A stretch of 64,000 bases of DNA from Actinomycetota bacterium (lineage in GTDB: Bacteria > Actinomycetota > Acidimicrobiia > Acidimicrobiales > Ilumatobacteraceae), in assembly GCA_026393475.1 (NCBI GenBank), contig JAPLAA010000009.1, positions 1 to 64,000 of the forward strand, in the 5' to 3' direction. The stretch's first letter is position 1. Each line of letters opens with the position of its first letter. Below, piece after piece: positions 9,439 through 18,999 of this stretch. The notes under the pieces were generated by a model. That model searched no databases. It saw only the letters and a program-made list of their open reading frames with translations, and was not told the origin of the DNA. The translations under genes were made by a program, and so were the position numbers.

Positions 9439-11536
9439 GCTTCGACCGCCACCAGCGAACGGTGCCCAGCTGGGCGGCCACCTGGTCCTCGAACCGCTCG
9501 ACGGCCTCCCACGCGACATCGGCGTCGATGTCGTCGGCGCCACGGGGATCGAACACCGCGGCCGTCGCCGCATCCGCTGCCGGGGTGAGCAGACCCGCGG
9601 CATCGCCCACGGTCCGGGCGCCGGCCCCGACGAGTTCGCGGTCGGTCGACGAGCGGCGTGTGCGCACCCCGGCGTCGATCAGGACGTCCACGCCCGAGCT
9701 GAACGCGCCTCGTGCCCGGCGGGCGGCGAGCTGCTGGGCGCGGCGGCGGTGCCGTCGGCGACGCTTGAGGCCGAGCACGACCACGACGTAGGCGATCAGC
9801 AGCACGACGAGGCCGATGCCACCAGCGATGGTGCGGACGACGACGGGTGAGAGCCCGTCGTCGATGGTGACGTCGAGTGTCGTCTCCGCCTCGTCCTCGG
9901 GCACGGTGGTCTCGGGTGCGCTGGGGACCGTGGTGGGCGGTGGTGGCGTGATCGCGTCGTCGACCGGTGCGACGGCTCCTTCACCGGCCGCGGGCGGGAC
10001 GTCGGCCTCGGTCTCGGGCACCGGATCGAACCGCACCCACCCGAACCCCTCGAACTGCACCTCGGGCCAGGCGGTGGCGGCCGACGACACGGCCTGGGTG
10101 CCGCCGTCGGAGGTGGCCACCGTGTCGAACCCGACGGCGATCCGCACCGGGAGACCGGCAGCGGCCGCGAGGACGCCGTAGGCGGCGACGAACTGCTCGT
10201 CACGCCCACGGCGGGTGCGGTCGAGGAACAGTTCGAGGATCGCCATCGAGTGCCCCGACGGCGTATCGGGGTCGAGGGCGTACTGGTCGCGCAGATAGAC
10301 GGCGATCGCCTGTGCGCGTTCGAAGTCGGTGCGGGTGCCCGCGGTGATGGTCGTGGCGAGCTCGAGCACCGAGGTGGGCAGTTCGTACCCCGGCGCGAGC
10401 ACCGCGCCGGCACCCTCGCCCGCCGGTGCTGCGGTGAGCTGTGCCGGCAGCGCGCCGGTGGTCTCGAAGTCGAGGGAGTAGGCGGTGCCCGTGATGGGCT
10501 CGACGAGGGGGAGCAGGCCGCTGCGACGGCCGTCGATGCGGACGTCGGCGGACACCGTCAGCGTGTTGCCGACGGTCGGCAGCCACAACGAGTCGAGCGA
10601 CCCGATGATGACGTCGGTGCGGCGCGGCGCCGTATCGGTGATCGGTTCACCCACGTCGTTGCCGGCGCGGCGGTAATCGTCGGCGGGCAACCAGGCCCGC
10701 CCGTCGTAGCGGGTGAGGCCGACGAGACGCCAGCGGTCGGGGGTCGGCAGGTCGGCGGTGAACATGACCTCCTGCGGCGTGCGGAGCCGCCACTCCTCGA
10801 CGCGTGCGAGCGGGCTCAGCGCGTCCTGCGCCGCCGACGGCAGTTCGACCTCGTCGCGCGGGTCGTATCGATCGCCCGCGGCGATGCCGCCGAGCAGCAG
10901 CGGCAGCGCGGCCGACACGGCGACGATCGCCGCCGCCCAGGTGGCGCCGACACGTGATCTCCCGCCCACGTGTTGCCAGCGGAACACGAGCAGCGCGGCG
11001 ACGGCGTACGCCGAGATCGACCACATCGGCGGTGGACCGGCAGGTGCCGACAGCAGCGCCACCAGGCCGATCAGTCCGAGCGACGGCAGCAGGGCCGCTG
11101 CAGCGGCACCGCGAACCGCCAATTCGACCGCGACCACCGAGGCGATCCCGACGGCGAGTGCGATGGCGCCGGTGGACGCCGGCAGGGTGGGCGACGGCCA
11201 CACGGCGGCGACCACCTGGTTGACCCCGGAGGTGATCGCGTCGACGAGATCGTCGGGCAACGTGCCGTCGTGGGCGAGCACGCCGGCGACACCACAGCCG
11301 GCGACGCTCACGAGCGCGACGACGACACGGATCGGCCAGGCGGCGCGGGCGACGAGGGTCATCAGCGCGCCGGCACAGAGGCCGGCGAGGACGACCGCGA
11401 ACGAGCGGTAGTCGTCGGCGAAGATGCGAGTGGTCTGCTGAGCGACGACGGCCACGGTGGCCGCGGCCGCGACGGCCACCATCCACCGCTGTCGGACCGG
11501 TTCCTGCCGGCGGGCATTCTGCTGCGGGGCGCCCAT
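9401..11536 (-). CDS. TgpA-like membrane protein with pseudo-transglutaminase domain
   Basis: 711 aa. Five to six N-terminal hydrophobic segments (about 18-220) match the DUF3488/TgpA membrane region. The transglutaminase-like domain (about 380-520) contains RGRDEQFVAAYGVLAAAAGLPVRI, ATAWPEV and GFGWVRFDPVPE. In active members the first motif is G-x-C-E and the second carries His before AW. Here Cys is Asp and His is Thr, so catalysis is unlikely. A Thr/Pro linker leads to a final membrane segment (about 570-595) and a cytoplasmic basic tail. It is the last gene of the four-gene operon and its start overlaps the DUF58 stop by 1 nt (TGATG). Confidence 0.83.
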   Translation of the reverse strand: MGAPQQNARRQEPVRQRWMVAVAAAATVAVVAQQTTRIFADDYRSFAVVLAGLCAGALMTLVARAAWPIRVVVALVSVAGCGVAGVLAHDGTLPDDLVDAITSGVNQVVAAVWPSPTLPASTGAIALAVGIASVVAVELAVRGAAAAALLPSLGLIGLVALLSAPAGPPPMWSISAYAVAALLVFRWQHVGGRSRVGATWAAAIVAVSAALPLLLGGIAAGDRYDPRDEVELPSAAQDALSPLARVEEWRLRTPQEVMFTADLPTPDRWRLVGLTRYDGRAWLPADDYRRAGNDVGEPITDTAPRRTDVIIGSLDSLWLPTVGNTLTVSADVRIDGRRSGLLPLVEPITGTAYSLDFETTGALPAQLTAAPAGEGAGAVLAPGYELPTSVLELATTITAGTRTDFERAQAIAVYLRDQYALDPDTPSGHSMAILELFLDRTRRGRDEQFVAAYGVLAAAAGLPVRIAVGFDTVATSDGGTQAVSSAATAWPEVQFEGFGWVRFDPVPETEADVPPAAGEGAVAPVDDAITPPPPTTVPSAPETTVPEDEAETTLDVTIDDGLSPVVVRTIAGGIGLVVLLIAYVVVVLGLKRRRRHRRRAQQLAARRARGAFSSGVDVLIDAGVRTRRSSTDRELVGAGARTVGDAAGLLTPAADAATAAVFDPRGADDIDADVAWEAVERFEDQVAAQLGTVRWWRSKLSLRSLRRGLPD

Positions 11537-12690
11537 CAGAACGTCACCTGTCCGCCGTTCCAGCGGCGCGTGAACTGCTCGGCGCTGGTGGTGTCGGTGT
11601 GGCGCACGGTGAGCCGGGGGAGCGGCGCCGACCGGTCGTGCATCCGGATCACGTGCAGCCGTTGGGTGAACGCACCCGTGGCTGCCATCTGGCCGATCAA
11701 CGGCGACGCCGCGCCAGCGACGAGGAAGATCTGGTCGCCTGGGTCGGTGGTGAGCTTCAGCTGGCCGACGGCGAGCGTGGCGTCGAGCGGCGTGCGCTGC
11801 ACCCGGGTGAACAGCTCGAGCGCCTCCTGCCGGTCGCGCAGCGGCCGCGCTCGACCTGGCGCGTGCGGGTCACGGGTCTTCGCGACGACGGGGATGTTGC
11901 GCTCCAACGACTCGCACACGAGGCTCGCGGCGATCTCGACCGCATCCTCGAACAACAGGTCGGTGACCGAACGGTCGACGGTGTCGAGGATCACGCAACG
12001 AGTCGTGCGGCGAAGCTCGAAATGGTCGCGGACCATGAGGGTGCCGGTCTTGGCGGTGCTCGCCCAGTGCACGAGGCGTGAGTCGTCGCCCACCACGTAC
12101 TCGCGCAGCGAGCGGAAGTCGGCGAGCGGATCCTCCGAGAAGCGCATCACGGTCGCCCGGGTCTGGCGCATCCGGTTGCCGCTCTCGGGCAGCCGGAGCG
12201 AGTGGATCGTCGGGTGGACGAGGATCTCGTCGGTCACGTCGTGCTCGACGGTGCGCACGGCGAGCCCGAACGGGTCGGTGCGTTCCTCGAGCAGCGGGCC
12301 CACCAGGTGGGCGCCGCGCCGCAGCGCCTGGAGCCGATAGGTGACGATGGTCGACAGCGTCGGGTCGATCTCGGGCAGGTCGATCGGCACGGCGTGGCCG
12401 GCGAGCTGGTCGATGACCCGGGTGGGTGGTGCGGGCCGGTCGGCGTTGGCCTCGAGGGTGATGCTCACCATCGCACCGCGGGGCACGAACTTCGGCGTGT
12501 CGACCCGGCGGAACTCGATCGGCGACGTGACGCGGGGGACCAGCACGCAACTGATCAGCACGAGCGCCGCGACGAGCGCCAGCACGAGGAACTCGCGGTA
12601 GCCGGTGACGAGTCCGAGTGCGGCGAGTGCGACCGCGCTGACCAGCACGGCCGTGCCGTTGCGGTTCAGCCGGGACGCCGACCGGCTCAC
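11536..12690 (-). CDS. DUF58 (von Willebrand-like) domain protein
   Basis: 384 aa, starting at GTG12690, which overlaps the MoxR stop (GTGA). A longer in-frame extension back to 13017 lies wholly within moxR and is rejected. Two N-terminal membrane segments (about 11-50) precede a soluble domain with the DUF58 signature SLREYVVGDDSRLVHWASTAKTG and LMVRDHFE. DUF58 proteins accompany MoxR ATPases and are thought to act as their membrane-linked adaptors or substrates. Sequence and overlap order (MoxR, DUF58, TgpA-like) match this widespread module. Confidence 0.88.
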   Translation of the reverse strand: MSRSASRLNRNGTAVLVSAVALAALGLVTGYREFLVLALVAALVLISCVLVPRVTSPIEFRRVDTPKFVPRGAMVSITLEANADRPAPPTRVIDQLAGHAVPIDLPEIDPTLSTIVTYRLQALRRGAHLVGPLLEERTDPFGLAVRTVEHDVTDEILVHPTIHSLRLPESGNRMRQTRATVMRFSEDPLADFRSLREYVVGDDSRLVHWASTAKTGTLMVRDHFELRRTTRCVILDTVDRSVTDLLFEDAVEIAASLVCESLERNIPVVAKTRDPHAPGRARPLRDRQEALELFTRVQRTPLDATLAVGQLKLTTDPGDQIFLVAGAASPLIGQMAATGAFTQRLHVIRMHDRSAPLPRLTVRHTDTTSAEQFTRRWNGGQVTF

Positions 12691-13682
12691 GGGTCGGTCA
12701 GCGGTTGTGGCGCCCGCGGCACCGGCACCTGGTCGAGGATGCTCTGCAGCACCGCGGCCTCGGTGAGGCCGTCGATCTCGGCCTCGGCGGTGAGGGCGGT
12801 GCGGTGGGCGAGCACGGGCACGGCGAGCGTCTTGATGTCGTCGGCGGTGACGAAGTTGCGGCCGTTGGCCATCGCGAACGCCCGAGCGACGGCGAGCAGC
12901 ACGAGGGTGCCGCGGGTGCTGACGCCGAGGCGCAGGTCGTGGTGTGAACGTGTCGCCTCGACGAGGTCGGCGACGTAGCCGCGCAGCGGTGCACCGACGG
13001 CGACCTCGCGGGCGCACTGGATGACGAGGCGGAACTGGTGCGGGTCGAACGCGGGCGGCATGTGTTCGATCATCTGCATGCCCGGCGGTCGACTCATCAC
13101 CTCGATCTCGGAGTCGCGGTCGGCGTAGCCGAGTGAGATCTTCATCGCGAAGCGGTCGAGCTGCACCTCGGGCAGCGGGTAGGTGCCCTGGAAGTCGAGG
13201 GGGTTCTGGGTGGCGACCACCATGAACGGTGCCGGGACGGGACGCGACACGCCGTCGTAGGTGACCTGCCGCTCCTCCATGACCTCGAGCAGCGCGGCCT
13301 GCGTCTTCGGTGAGGCCCGGTTGATCTCGTCGGCGATGAGGATGTTGGTGAACGCCGGCCCTTCGCGGAAGAAGAACTCGCCGCGGGTGGGGTTGAACAC
13401 CGACACGCCGGTGATGTCGGACGGGAGCAGGTCGGGGGTGAACTGCACACGGCGGACGGTGCCACCGATGGCGGCGGCCATCGCCTTGGCGAGCGAGGTC
13501 TTGCCGGTGCCGGGCTTGTCCTCGATGAGGAGGTGGCCCTCGGCGAGCAGGCAGGCGACCGCCAACCGCACCTGCGACGTCTTGCCGCGGATCACCGACG
13601 CGACCGAGGACTCGAGCAACTTGACGGCTGCGGTGCCCTGCTCTCGACTGAGGATGGGTGCGGAGGTGATCTGTTCGGTCAT
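12687..13682 (-). CDS. MoxR-family AAA+ ATPase
   Basis: 331 aa. Walker A is KPGTGKTSLAKA, Walker B NILIADEINRASPKTQAALLE, and sensor 1 ATQNP, followed by the YPLPEVQLDRFAMKISLGYA stretch typical of MoxR. The C-terminal lid domain is complete. MoxR ATPases act as chaperones that mature or remodel partner complexes, often with VWA-domain proteins. All catalytic motifs are intact, in contrast to the degenerate transglutaminase two genes downstream. ATG13682 overlaps the stop of the Ig-repeat gene (ATGA), and its own stop overlaps DUF58 (GTGA). Confidence 0.93.
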   Translation of the reverse strand: MTEQITSAPILSREQGTAAVKLLESSVASVIRGKTSQVRLAVACLLAEGHLLIEDKPGTGKTSLAKAMAAAIGGTVRRVQFTPDLLPSDITGVSVFNPTRGEFFFREGPAFTNILIADEINRASPKTQAALLEVMEERQVTYDGVSRPVPAPFMVVATQNPLDFQGTYPLPEVQLDRFAMKISLGYADRDSEIEVMSRPPGMQMIEHMPPAFDPHQFRLVIQCAREVAVGAPLRGYVADLVEATRSHHDLRLGVSTRGTLVLLAVARAFAMANGRNFVTADDIKTLAVPVLAHRTALTAEAEIDGLTEAAVLQSILDQVPVPRAPQPLTDP

Positions 13683-16600
13683 GGTCCTGCTGGGGGGAGC
13701 GTCGTGGGCGGCGGCGTGGTGTTGGTCACGGTGATGGTCAGGGTCCCGGTCGTGGTGCCGAGGTTCTGGTCACGGACCACGTAGGTGATGATGACTGGTC
13801 CGGCGGGAACCGTACTCGACCCGTGGGTGTACGTCACCAGGCCACCACTGACGGTGACCGTCCCCGCCCCCGACGGGGAGACCGTGACGGTGCCCAGGGT
13901 CAACCCGGGGGGTGTGGCTTCGGGGTCGTTGTCGTTGGCCAGCACGTCGATCGCGAAGGTCGAGCCGGTGAACAGGTCGATCGCGCCCGTCTCGTTCGCC
14001 ACCAGCGGGTTGCGGTTGGTGATCGTGATCGTGATGGCGCCAGTGTCGGTGAGCGCTCCCGACGCGCCGTTGGAATCGGCCACCGTGTAGGTGATGGTGA
14101 CCGCCCGACTGGCGCTGCCGGCTGGGATCGTGAACGTGGGCGCGGGCACGAAACTGACGCCGGTGGCCGTGCTCGTGACCGTGCCGGCGCCGGCGGACGC
14201 CGGCGCGAGCGTGGCGGACTGCACGACGAGCGTGTCGCCCGGGTCCGTGTCGTTCGTGAGCGGCGTGACGGCGATCGGGCTCGTGCCGGTGGGGACGCTG
14301 ACGGTGTCGTCCACCGCCACCGGTGCGACGTTGGCGACGTTGACCCGGACGGTCGCCGCCGCGCTGACGAGCCCACCGGGATCGCGTACGCGATAGGTGA
14401 ACGTCGCCGCCCCGACGAAGCCGGTGGCCGGGGTGAACGTCACGACGCCGGCCGAGAGCGCCACGGTGCCGCCGGTGCCGTTGCTGACGGAGTCGACGAC
14501 GAGCGGCGTGTCGGTGTCGACGTCGCTGTCGTTCGCCAGCACGGGTACCACGACCGCCGTGTTGCGCGGGGTGTTGATCGTGTCGGCGACGGCGGTCGGT
14601 GCCCGGTTCACGGTGACCGTCACGGTGCCCGTCGACGTCTGGTTGCAGATGTTGCGGGCGGTGTAGGCGAACGTCGCCGTGCCGTTGAACGTGGCCGGCG
14701 GGGTGTACAGGGCCCCGGTGCCGCCACCCTGCAGGGCGACGGTGCCCTGGTTGACGCTGCCCACGCTGATCGTGTTGCCGGCGGGCACCGCGGCGAACAG
14801 CGTCACCAGCACGGGCGTGTTGAAGCGGGTGGTGCTCGTGATCGAGGGCGTCGAGCCCAGCGCCGGACACGCGGTGACGGTGACGGTGACGGTGGCCGTG
14901 TCGGTCAGACCGCCGCTGTCGCGCACGGTGTAGCCGAACGTCGCCACGCCGCTGAACGACGACGACGGGGTGTATACGACCTGGCCGCCGGACACGGTTG
15001 CCGACCCGGCGCCCGACGGCGTGACCGAGGTGACGCCGACGAGCGACAGGACGCCGCCGTCGGGATCGCTGTCGTTGCCCAGCACGTCGATGGTGAACGG
15101 GAGCGGCAGTGTCGTGCCGGTGTCGTTGTTGGCGTTCGGTGCGGTGTTCGGCACCGGCTGGACGACCACGCTGATCGTGCCGATCGCCGTGAGACCGTCG
15201 GCATCGGTGATCGTGTAGCGCACGGTGTAGCTGCCCACCTGGTTGCCGACGAGGCGGACGCCGCTGCCCTGTTGCACCGCCGTGAGGCCGGCGCCGGACG
15301 GCGCGCTGATGCTCGTGATCGAGAGCCCGGCGGCGCTGCCGTCGGGATCGATGTCGTTGGCGAGCGGGTTCACCGTCGTGGTGTTGCCGACGATCATCGA
15401 GGCCAGGTCGTCGACGGCCTGCGGGGCGATGCGCACGGGTTCGGCCACCGACACCGTGACGGTGCCCCGGGCGGTGCGGCCACTGTCGTCGGCGACCGTG
15501 TACGTGAACGTGACCACCCCGGTGGTGGTGCGGGCGGGCGTGTAGACGAGCCGGCTGCCCGACTGGGCGACCGTGCCCGAGGCGGGCTGGGTGAAGCTCT
15601 CGATCCGGATGCTGTCGCCGTCGGGGTCCTCGTCGTTGGCGAGCACGTCGATCGACACCGCCGTGCCCGCCTGCGTCTGTTGGACGTCGTTGACGGCGAT
15701 CGGCGGGCGATCGGTGTCGGGCCGCGCCACCACGGTGACCGTGATCGTCGCGGTGGACCGACGCAGGTTGGCGTCCTGGATCGTGTAGGTGAGCCGGTAG
15801 GTGGCGAGCGACTGGTTGGGCGGGGTGAACGAGATGGTCCGGTCGGCGTTCACCACCGCTCGGCCGGCGCGGACGACGGGCGGGCCGGCGAAGTCGATCG
15901 GCAGGCCGTCGGGATGGCTGTCGTTGGCGAGCGGGGCGATCGTCGCCACCTCACCGGGGAAGACCTGCTTGCTGTCGTCGTTGGCGACGGGTCCCGACCC
16001 GGTGGGCGGGGTGACGGTGACGGTGACGGTCGCGTCGGCGGTGAGGTTCGCCGCGTTGCGCACCGTGTAGGTGAACTGCACCGTGCCCTGGATGCCTGGC
16101 GTGGGGGTGAACTGCAACGTGGTGGGGTTGAGACGGGCGACGCTGCCCTCGCCACCCGCCGGCTGCCCCCAGGCGTCGACGGTGAGCTGGCCCCCGTTGG
16201 GATCGACGTCGTTGGCCACGACGTCGATCGGCACGGCCACGCCGGCGGTGGTGATCACGTCGTCGACGGCGACCGGCGGCGCCGCTGCATCGACGGCCTC
16301 GACCCACAGGCTCACCCGAGCAGCGTCCTGGAGGCCGTCGTCGTCGGCGATGGTGTACGAGAACGTGAGCAGACCCGACATGGCGGTCGACGGCAGGACG
16401 TCGATCGCGCGTCCGTTGACGATGCTGATGTCGACACCGTTCAAGGGCTGGACGGAGACGATGGTGAGCGGATCGCCGTCGGGGTCGATGTCGTTGCCGA
16501 GCGCCTCGATGCGTACGCGCACCCCGGCCGACGTGGCGGCACGGTCGTCGCGTGCCACGGGCGGCCGGTCGGCGATGCTCGGCTCGACCATGGTGACGCG

Positions 16601-18466
16601 CACCGTGGCCTCGGCCTCCTCGCCGTATCCGTCGGCCACGCGGTAGGTGAACTCGTCGGCGCCGAGGTAGTCGGCGGCCGGTTCGTAGCGCAGGGAGCCG
16701 TCGCTGCCGATGGCAGCCGTGCCGTGCTCGGGCTCGCCGACCTTGATGACCGTGAGCGGGTCGCCCTCGGCGTCGGTGTCGTTGTCGAGCACCGGGATGT
16801 CGATCGACACGCCGACGTTGGTCTGGGCGCGGTCGTCGGCTACATCGGGGGCGGTGTTGCGGTCGGAGCCGATGACCTCGACACGGATCGTCGCCGACGA
16901 CCCGAGCCCGCCGGCGTCGGCGACGGTGTACCCGAACGTGACGAACCGGTCGTCGGACGCGGCCGGCGGCGTGTACGCCACTCGGGCGCCGTTGAGCGTG
17001 GTGGCGGTACCGTCGGCCGGATCGAGCGGGTCGAGCTGCACGATCGAGAGCGGATCGTCCTCGGGGTCGACGTCGTTGGCCAGCGGGTCGAAGTTGATCG
17101 AACGGCCGACGCGGGTGACGACCTCGTCGTCGTTGGCGCGGGGCGGGTCGTTCACCCCGTTGTCGTCGAGCTGGGCGGTCTCGTCGGCCTCGTCGGTGAA
17201 CACCCCGGCCACGTCGGCGTTCTCGTCGATCTGTCCGACACCCTGGGCGGAGGTGCCGTCCTCGCCGATGATGATCGTCCGCTTCGAGAACTTGTCGAGC
17301 ACGACGTAGCTCCCGCGGTCGACGCTGAACGCGAACTGCGAACCGGGGTCGTCGACCACGATCGTGCCCGTGACCGTGGTGCCGACCGTGCGCCTCTGCG
17401 AGGGTGCCGCCCGTGTCTCGTCGCGAGCCGAGCCGTCGGCCCAGTCGACGATCGTGACCGAGGAGTCGCCGACACGGGTGATGGCGGCGTCGGTGCGGTT
17501 GCTGACCAGTTGCGCGCCGTCGAGGGATGTGGGCGCCGGATCGACGGTGACCTGTCGGACCGGACCGTCGGGGGTGACGCACGACAGGACGCCGGCCGCG
17601 AGGACGGCGGCGCACTCGGCCGCCGGGTCGGCGTCCTGCAGGAGGGCGTCCGCGGCGCCCAGGTCGAACGACGTGTTCTGTCGGATCCAGCGCAACCGTG
17701 AGGTGCTGGGGTCGACCACCACGGGTTCGACGCCGACCACGGTGAGGGTGAGATCGGTGCCGGGGTCGGCGAACGACGCCGTGCGGTTGAGCGCCTCGCC
17801 GTCGAAGTTGGCGTACGACCCGTCGGCGTCGTTGACGAGCCACAGCAGGCCGTCGGCCGCGCCCGCCCAGTCCGTGAACCCCTGCTCGACGACCGTCTGC
17901 TCGCCGAGGGTGCCGTCGGGATCGAGCCGCCAGATGGCCTTGGCCGTGGGGTCGACGAGGTATGCGGCGATGCCGGCGCCGACGATCTGGGCGCGAGCAC
18001 CGGTGACGACCGGAGCGTCGACCGTCGCGACCTCGCTGCCGTCGCGCCCGTCGAGCACCTCGACCGAGCCGACGACGCGGTCGTGGACGAACACCGCGCC
18101 GCCACCCTCGGCGACGTCGTACTCGACCTCAGCGACCGACACGCCCTCGGAGGCGTCGGCTGCCGTCGGATCGTCGCCCAGCTGGACCGCGAGACTCGGG
18201 CGCTCGCTGCGCGCGCCGGCCAGGACGATGCGGCCGCGGGCCTCGCCCGACAGCCACACCGAGGCGGGGCGCACGTCGACGGCGGTGGTCGCCTCCGGTC
18301 GGGTGACGACCACGGCGGTGACGAGCGCAGCGAGACCGGTGAGGAGCGCGACCGCCTTCCACACGGTCGGGAGGCTGATGGGCGAGCCGACGACCGAGGG
18401 CACGGACCCGCCAGGGGGCCGAGCGTTGCGTCGGAGCACAGGATCGACGCGGGTCGTCGCCGTCAC
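13679..18466 (-). CDS. Giant membrane-anchored surface protein with 12 tandem Ig/cadherin-like repeats
   Basis: About 1595 aa from GTG18466 (GGGAG eight bases upstream). In-frame GTGs up to 18601 are possible, so the start is uncertain. A short cytoplasmic head and one membrane segment (about 32-54) place the bulk outside the cell. Residues about 55-435 look beta-propeller-like. Then come 12 units of about 95 aa, each opening near PVAxDD and carrying VLANDxDPDGDxL and FTYTVxDxxG; unit 9 lacks the D-x-D-x-D core. The acidic loops suggest calcium binding. The tail is Thr/Pro-rich (TTPPPTTLPPAGP) without a sortase motif. It leads the MoxR-DUF58-TgpA operon, so it may be the module's exported client or sensor. 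Confidence 0.85.
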   Translation of the reverse strand: MTATTRVDPVLRRNARPPGGSVPSVVGSPISLPTVWKAVALLTGLAALVTAVVVTRPEATTAVDVRPASVWLSGEARGRIVLAGARSERPSLAVQLGDDPTAADASEGVSVAEVEYDVAEGGGAVFVHDRVVGSVEVLDGRDGSEVATVDAPVVTGARAQIVGAGIAAYLVDPTAKAIWRLDPDGTLGEQTVVEQGFTDWAGAADGLLWLVNDADGSYANFDGEALNRTASFADPGTDLTLTVVGVEPVVVDPSTSRLRWIRQNTSFDLGAADALLQDADPAAECAAVLAAGVLSCVTPDGPVRQVTVDPAPTSLDGAQLVSNRTDAAITRVGDSSVTIVDWADGSARDETRAAPSQRRTVGTTVTGTIVVDDPGSQFAFSVDRGSYVVLDKFSKRTIIIGEDGTSAQGVGQIDENADVAGVFTDEADETAQLDDNGVNDPPRANDDEVVTRVGRSINFDPLANDVDPEDDPLSIVQLDPLDPADGTATTLNGARVAYTPPAASDDRFVTFGYTVADAGGLGSSATIRVEVIGSDRNTAPDVADDRAQTNVGVSIDIPVLDNDTDAEGDPLTVIKVGEPEHGTAAIGSDGSLRYEPAADYLGADEFTYRVADGYGEEAEATVRVTMVEPSIADRPPVARDDRAATSAGVRVRIEALGNDIDPDGDPLTIVSVQPLNGVDISIVNGRAIDVLPSTAMSGLLTFSYTIADDDGLQDAARVSLWVEAVDAAAPPVAVDDVITTAGVAVPIDVVANDVDPNGGQLTVDAWGQPAGGEGSVARLNPTTLQFTPTPGIQGTVQFTYTVRNAANLTADATVTVTVTPPTGSGPVANDDSKQVFPGEVATIAPLANDSHPDGLPIDFAGPPVVRAGRAVVNADRTISFTPPNQSLATYRLTYTIQDANLRRSTATITVTVVARPDTDRPPIAVNDVQQTQAGTAVSIDVLANDEDPDGDSIRIESFTQPASGTVAQSGSRLVYTPARTTTGVVTFTYTVADDSGRTARGTVTVSVAEPVRIAPQAVDDLASMIVGNTTTVNPLANDIDPDGSAAGLSITSISAPSGAGLTAVQQGSGVRLVGNQVGSYTVRYTITDADGLTAIGTISVVVQPVPNTAPNANNDTGTTLPLPFTIDVLGNDSDPDGGVLSLVGVTSVTPSGAGSATVSGGQVVYTPSSSFSGVATFGYTVRDSGGLTDTATVTVTVTACPALGSTPSITSTTRFNTPVLVTLFAAVPAGNTISVGSVNQGTVALQGGGTGALYTPPATFNGTATFAYTARNICNQTSTGTVTVTVNRAPTAVADTINTPRNTAVVVPVLANDSDVDTDTPLVVDSVSNGTGGTVALSAGVVTFTPATGFVGAATFTYRVRDPGGLVSAAATVRVNVANVAPVAVDDTVSVPTGTSPIAVTPLTNDTDPGDTLVVQSATLAPASAGAGTVTSTATGVSFVPAPTFTIPAGSASRAVTITYTVADSNGASGALTDTGAITITITNRNPLVANETGAIDLFTGSTFAIDVLANDNDPEATPPGLTLGTVTVSPSGAGTVTVSGGLVTYTHGSSTVPAGPVIITYVVRDQNLGTTTGTLTITVTNTTPPPTTLPPAGP

Positions 18467-18711
18467 GAGACGGGCTCCCACGTTCGATCGCTCCACACTC
18501 GATGAGGGCGGTGCACCTCTCCCACCACCGCCTCCTTTCCGCCGCTCACGCCCCGCCGAGGTCGACAGGGCGCGGACAGACCCCTCGCCTGGCGGTCGCA
18601 CGGTTGGCGACCGGTCGGCGACCGCGGGTTCCGCCCGTTCTCGGAAAGTCTAGAGCGTCGGTCGTCACCGGGGAACTCGCCCCGCCGGGCCCCCCGGGGC
18701 GCCCCGCCGTC

Positions 18712-18796
18712 AGGGGATCACCAGGGGATCACCGACAGGTCACCAGCAGATCACCGGGGATTGCCGGGGATCACCAGCAGATCACCGGGGATCACC
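18712..18796. repeat. Eight imperfect 10-11 bp units (RGNRGATCACC) in the 18467-18999 intergenic region
   Basis: Units start at 18712, 18723, 18734, 18745, 18756, 18766, 18776 and 18787. Six end in GATCACC, one in GGTCACC and one in GATTGCC. The period is about one helical turn, so all copies face the same side of the DNA. They lie between the divergent Ig-repeat operon (start 18466) and the polysaccharide oxidoreductase gene (start about 19000), where promoters for both must lie. The rest of this 533-nt gap holds no gene I can support. The array could be regulator-binding sites or a slippage product. Confidence 0.7.
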
Positions 18797-18999
18797 GGGG
18801 CATCGTCGGAATGCGTGTCAGATCGTCGAAAAAGTCACTCATGGTGGCGCGCTCGCGGGCCGATGCTTCCCTGGGTCGACAACGGTCACCGACGATCCCG
18901 GGCGTCCCCGGGTGCGCGGGGTTCGGAGGTGACGATTCGGAATGGGTCGATCGGACCAGCCGACGTCGGCCGCGAGTTGCGATGGAAGGTGCTTCGGTA

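Noticed and set aside
13823-17701. A 1292-codon open frame on the plus strand opposite the Ig-repeat gene
   Set aside because: It is the antisense of repeated GC-rich codons; its translation is Arg/Gly/Asp low-complexity with no domain, whereas the minus strand has clear Ig-like units and operon overlaps.
18712-18796. CRISPR array
   Set aside because: Units are 10-11 bp with no spacers of constant length and no cas genes nearby.
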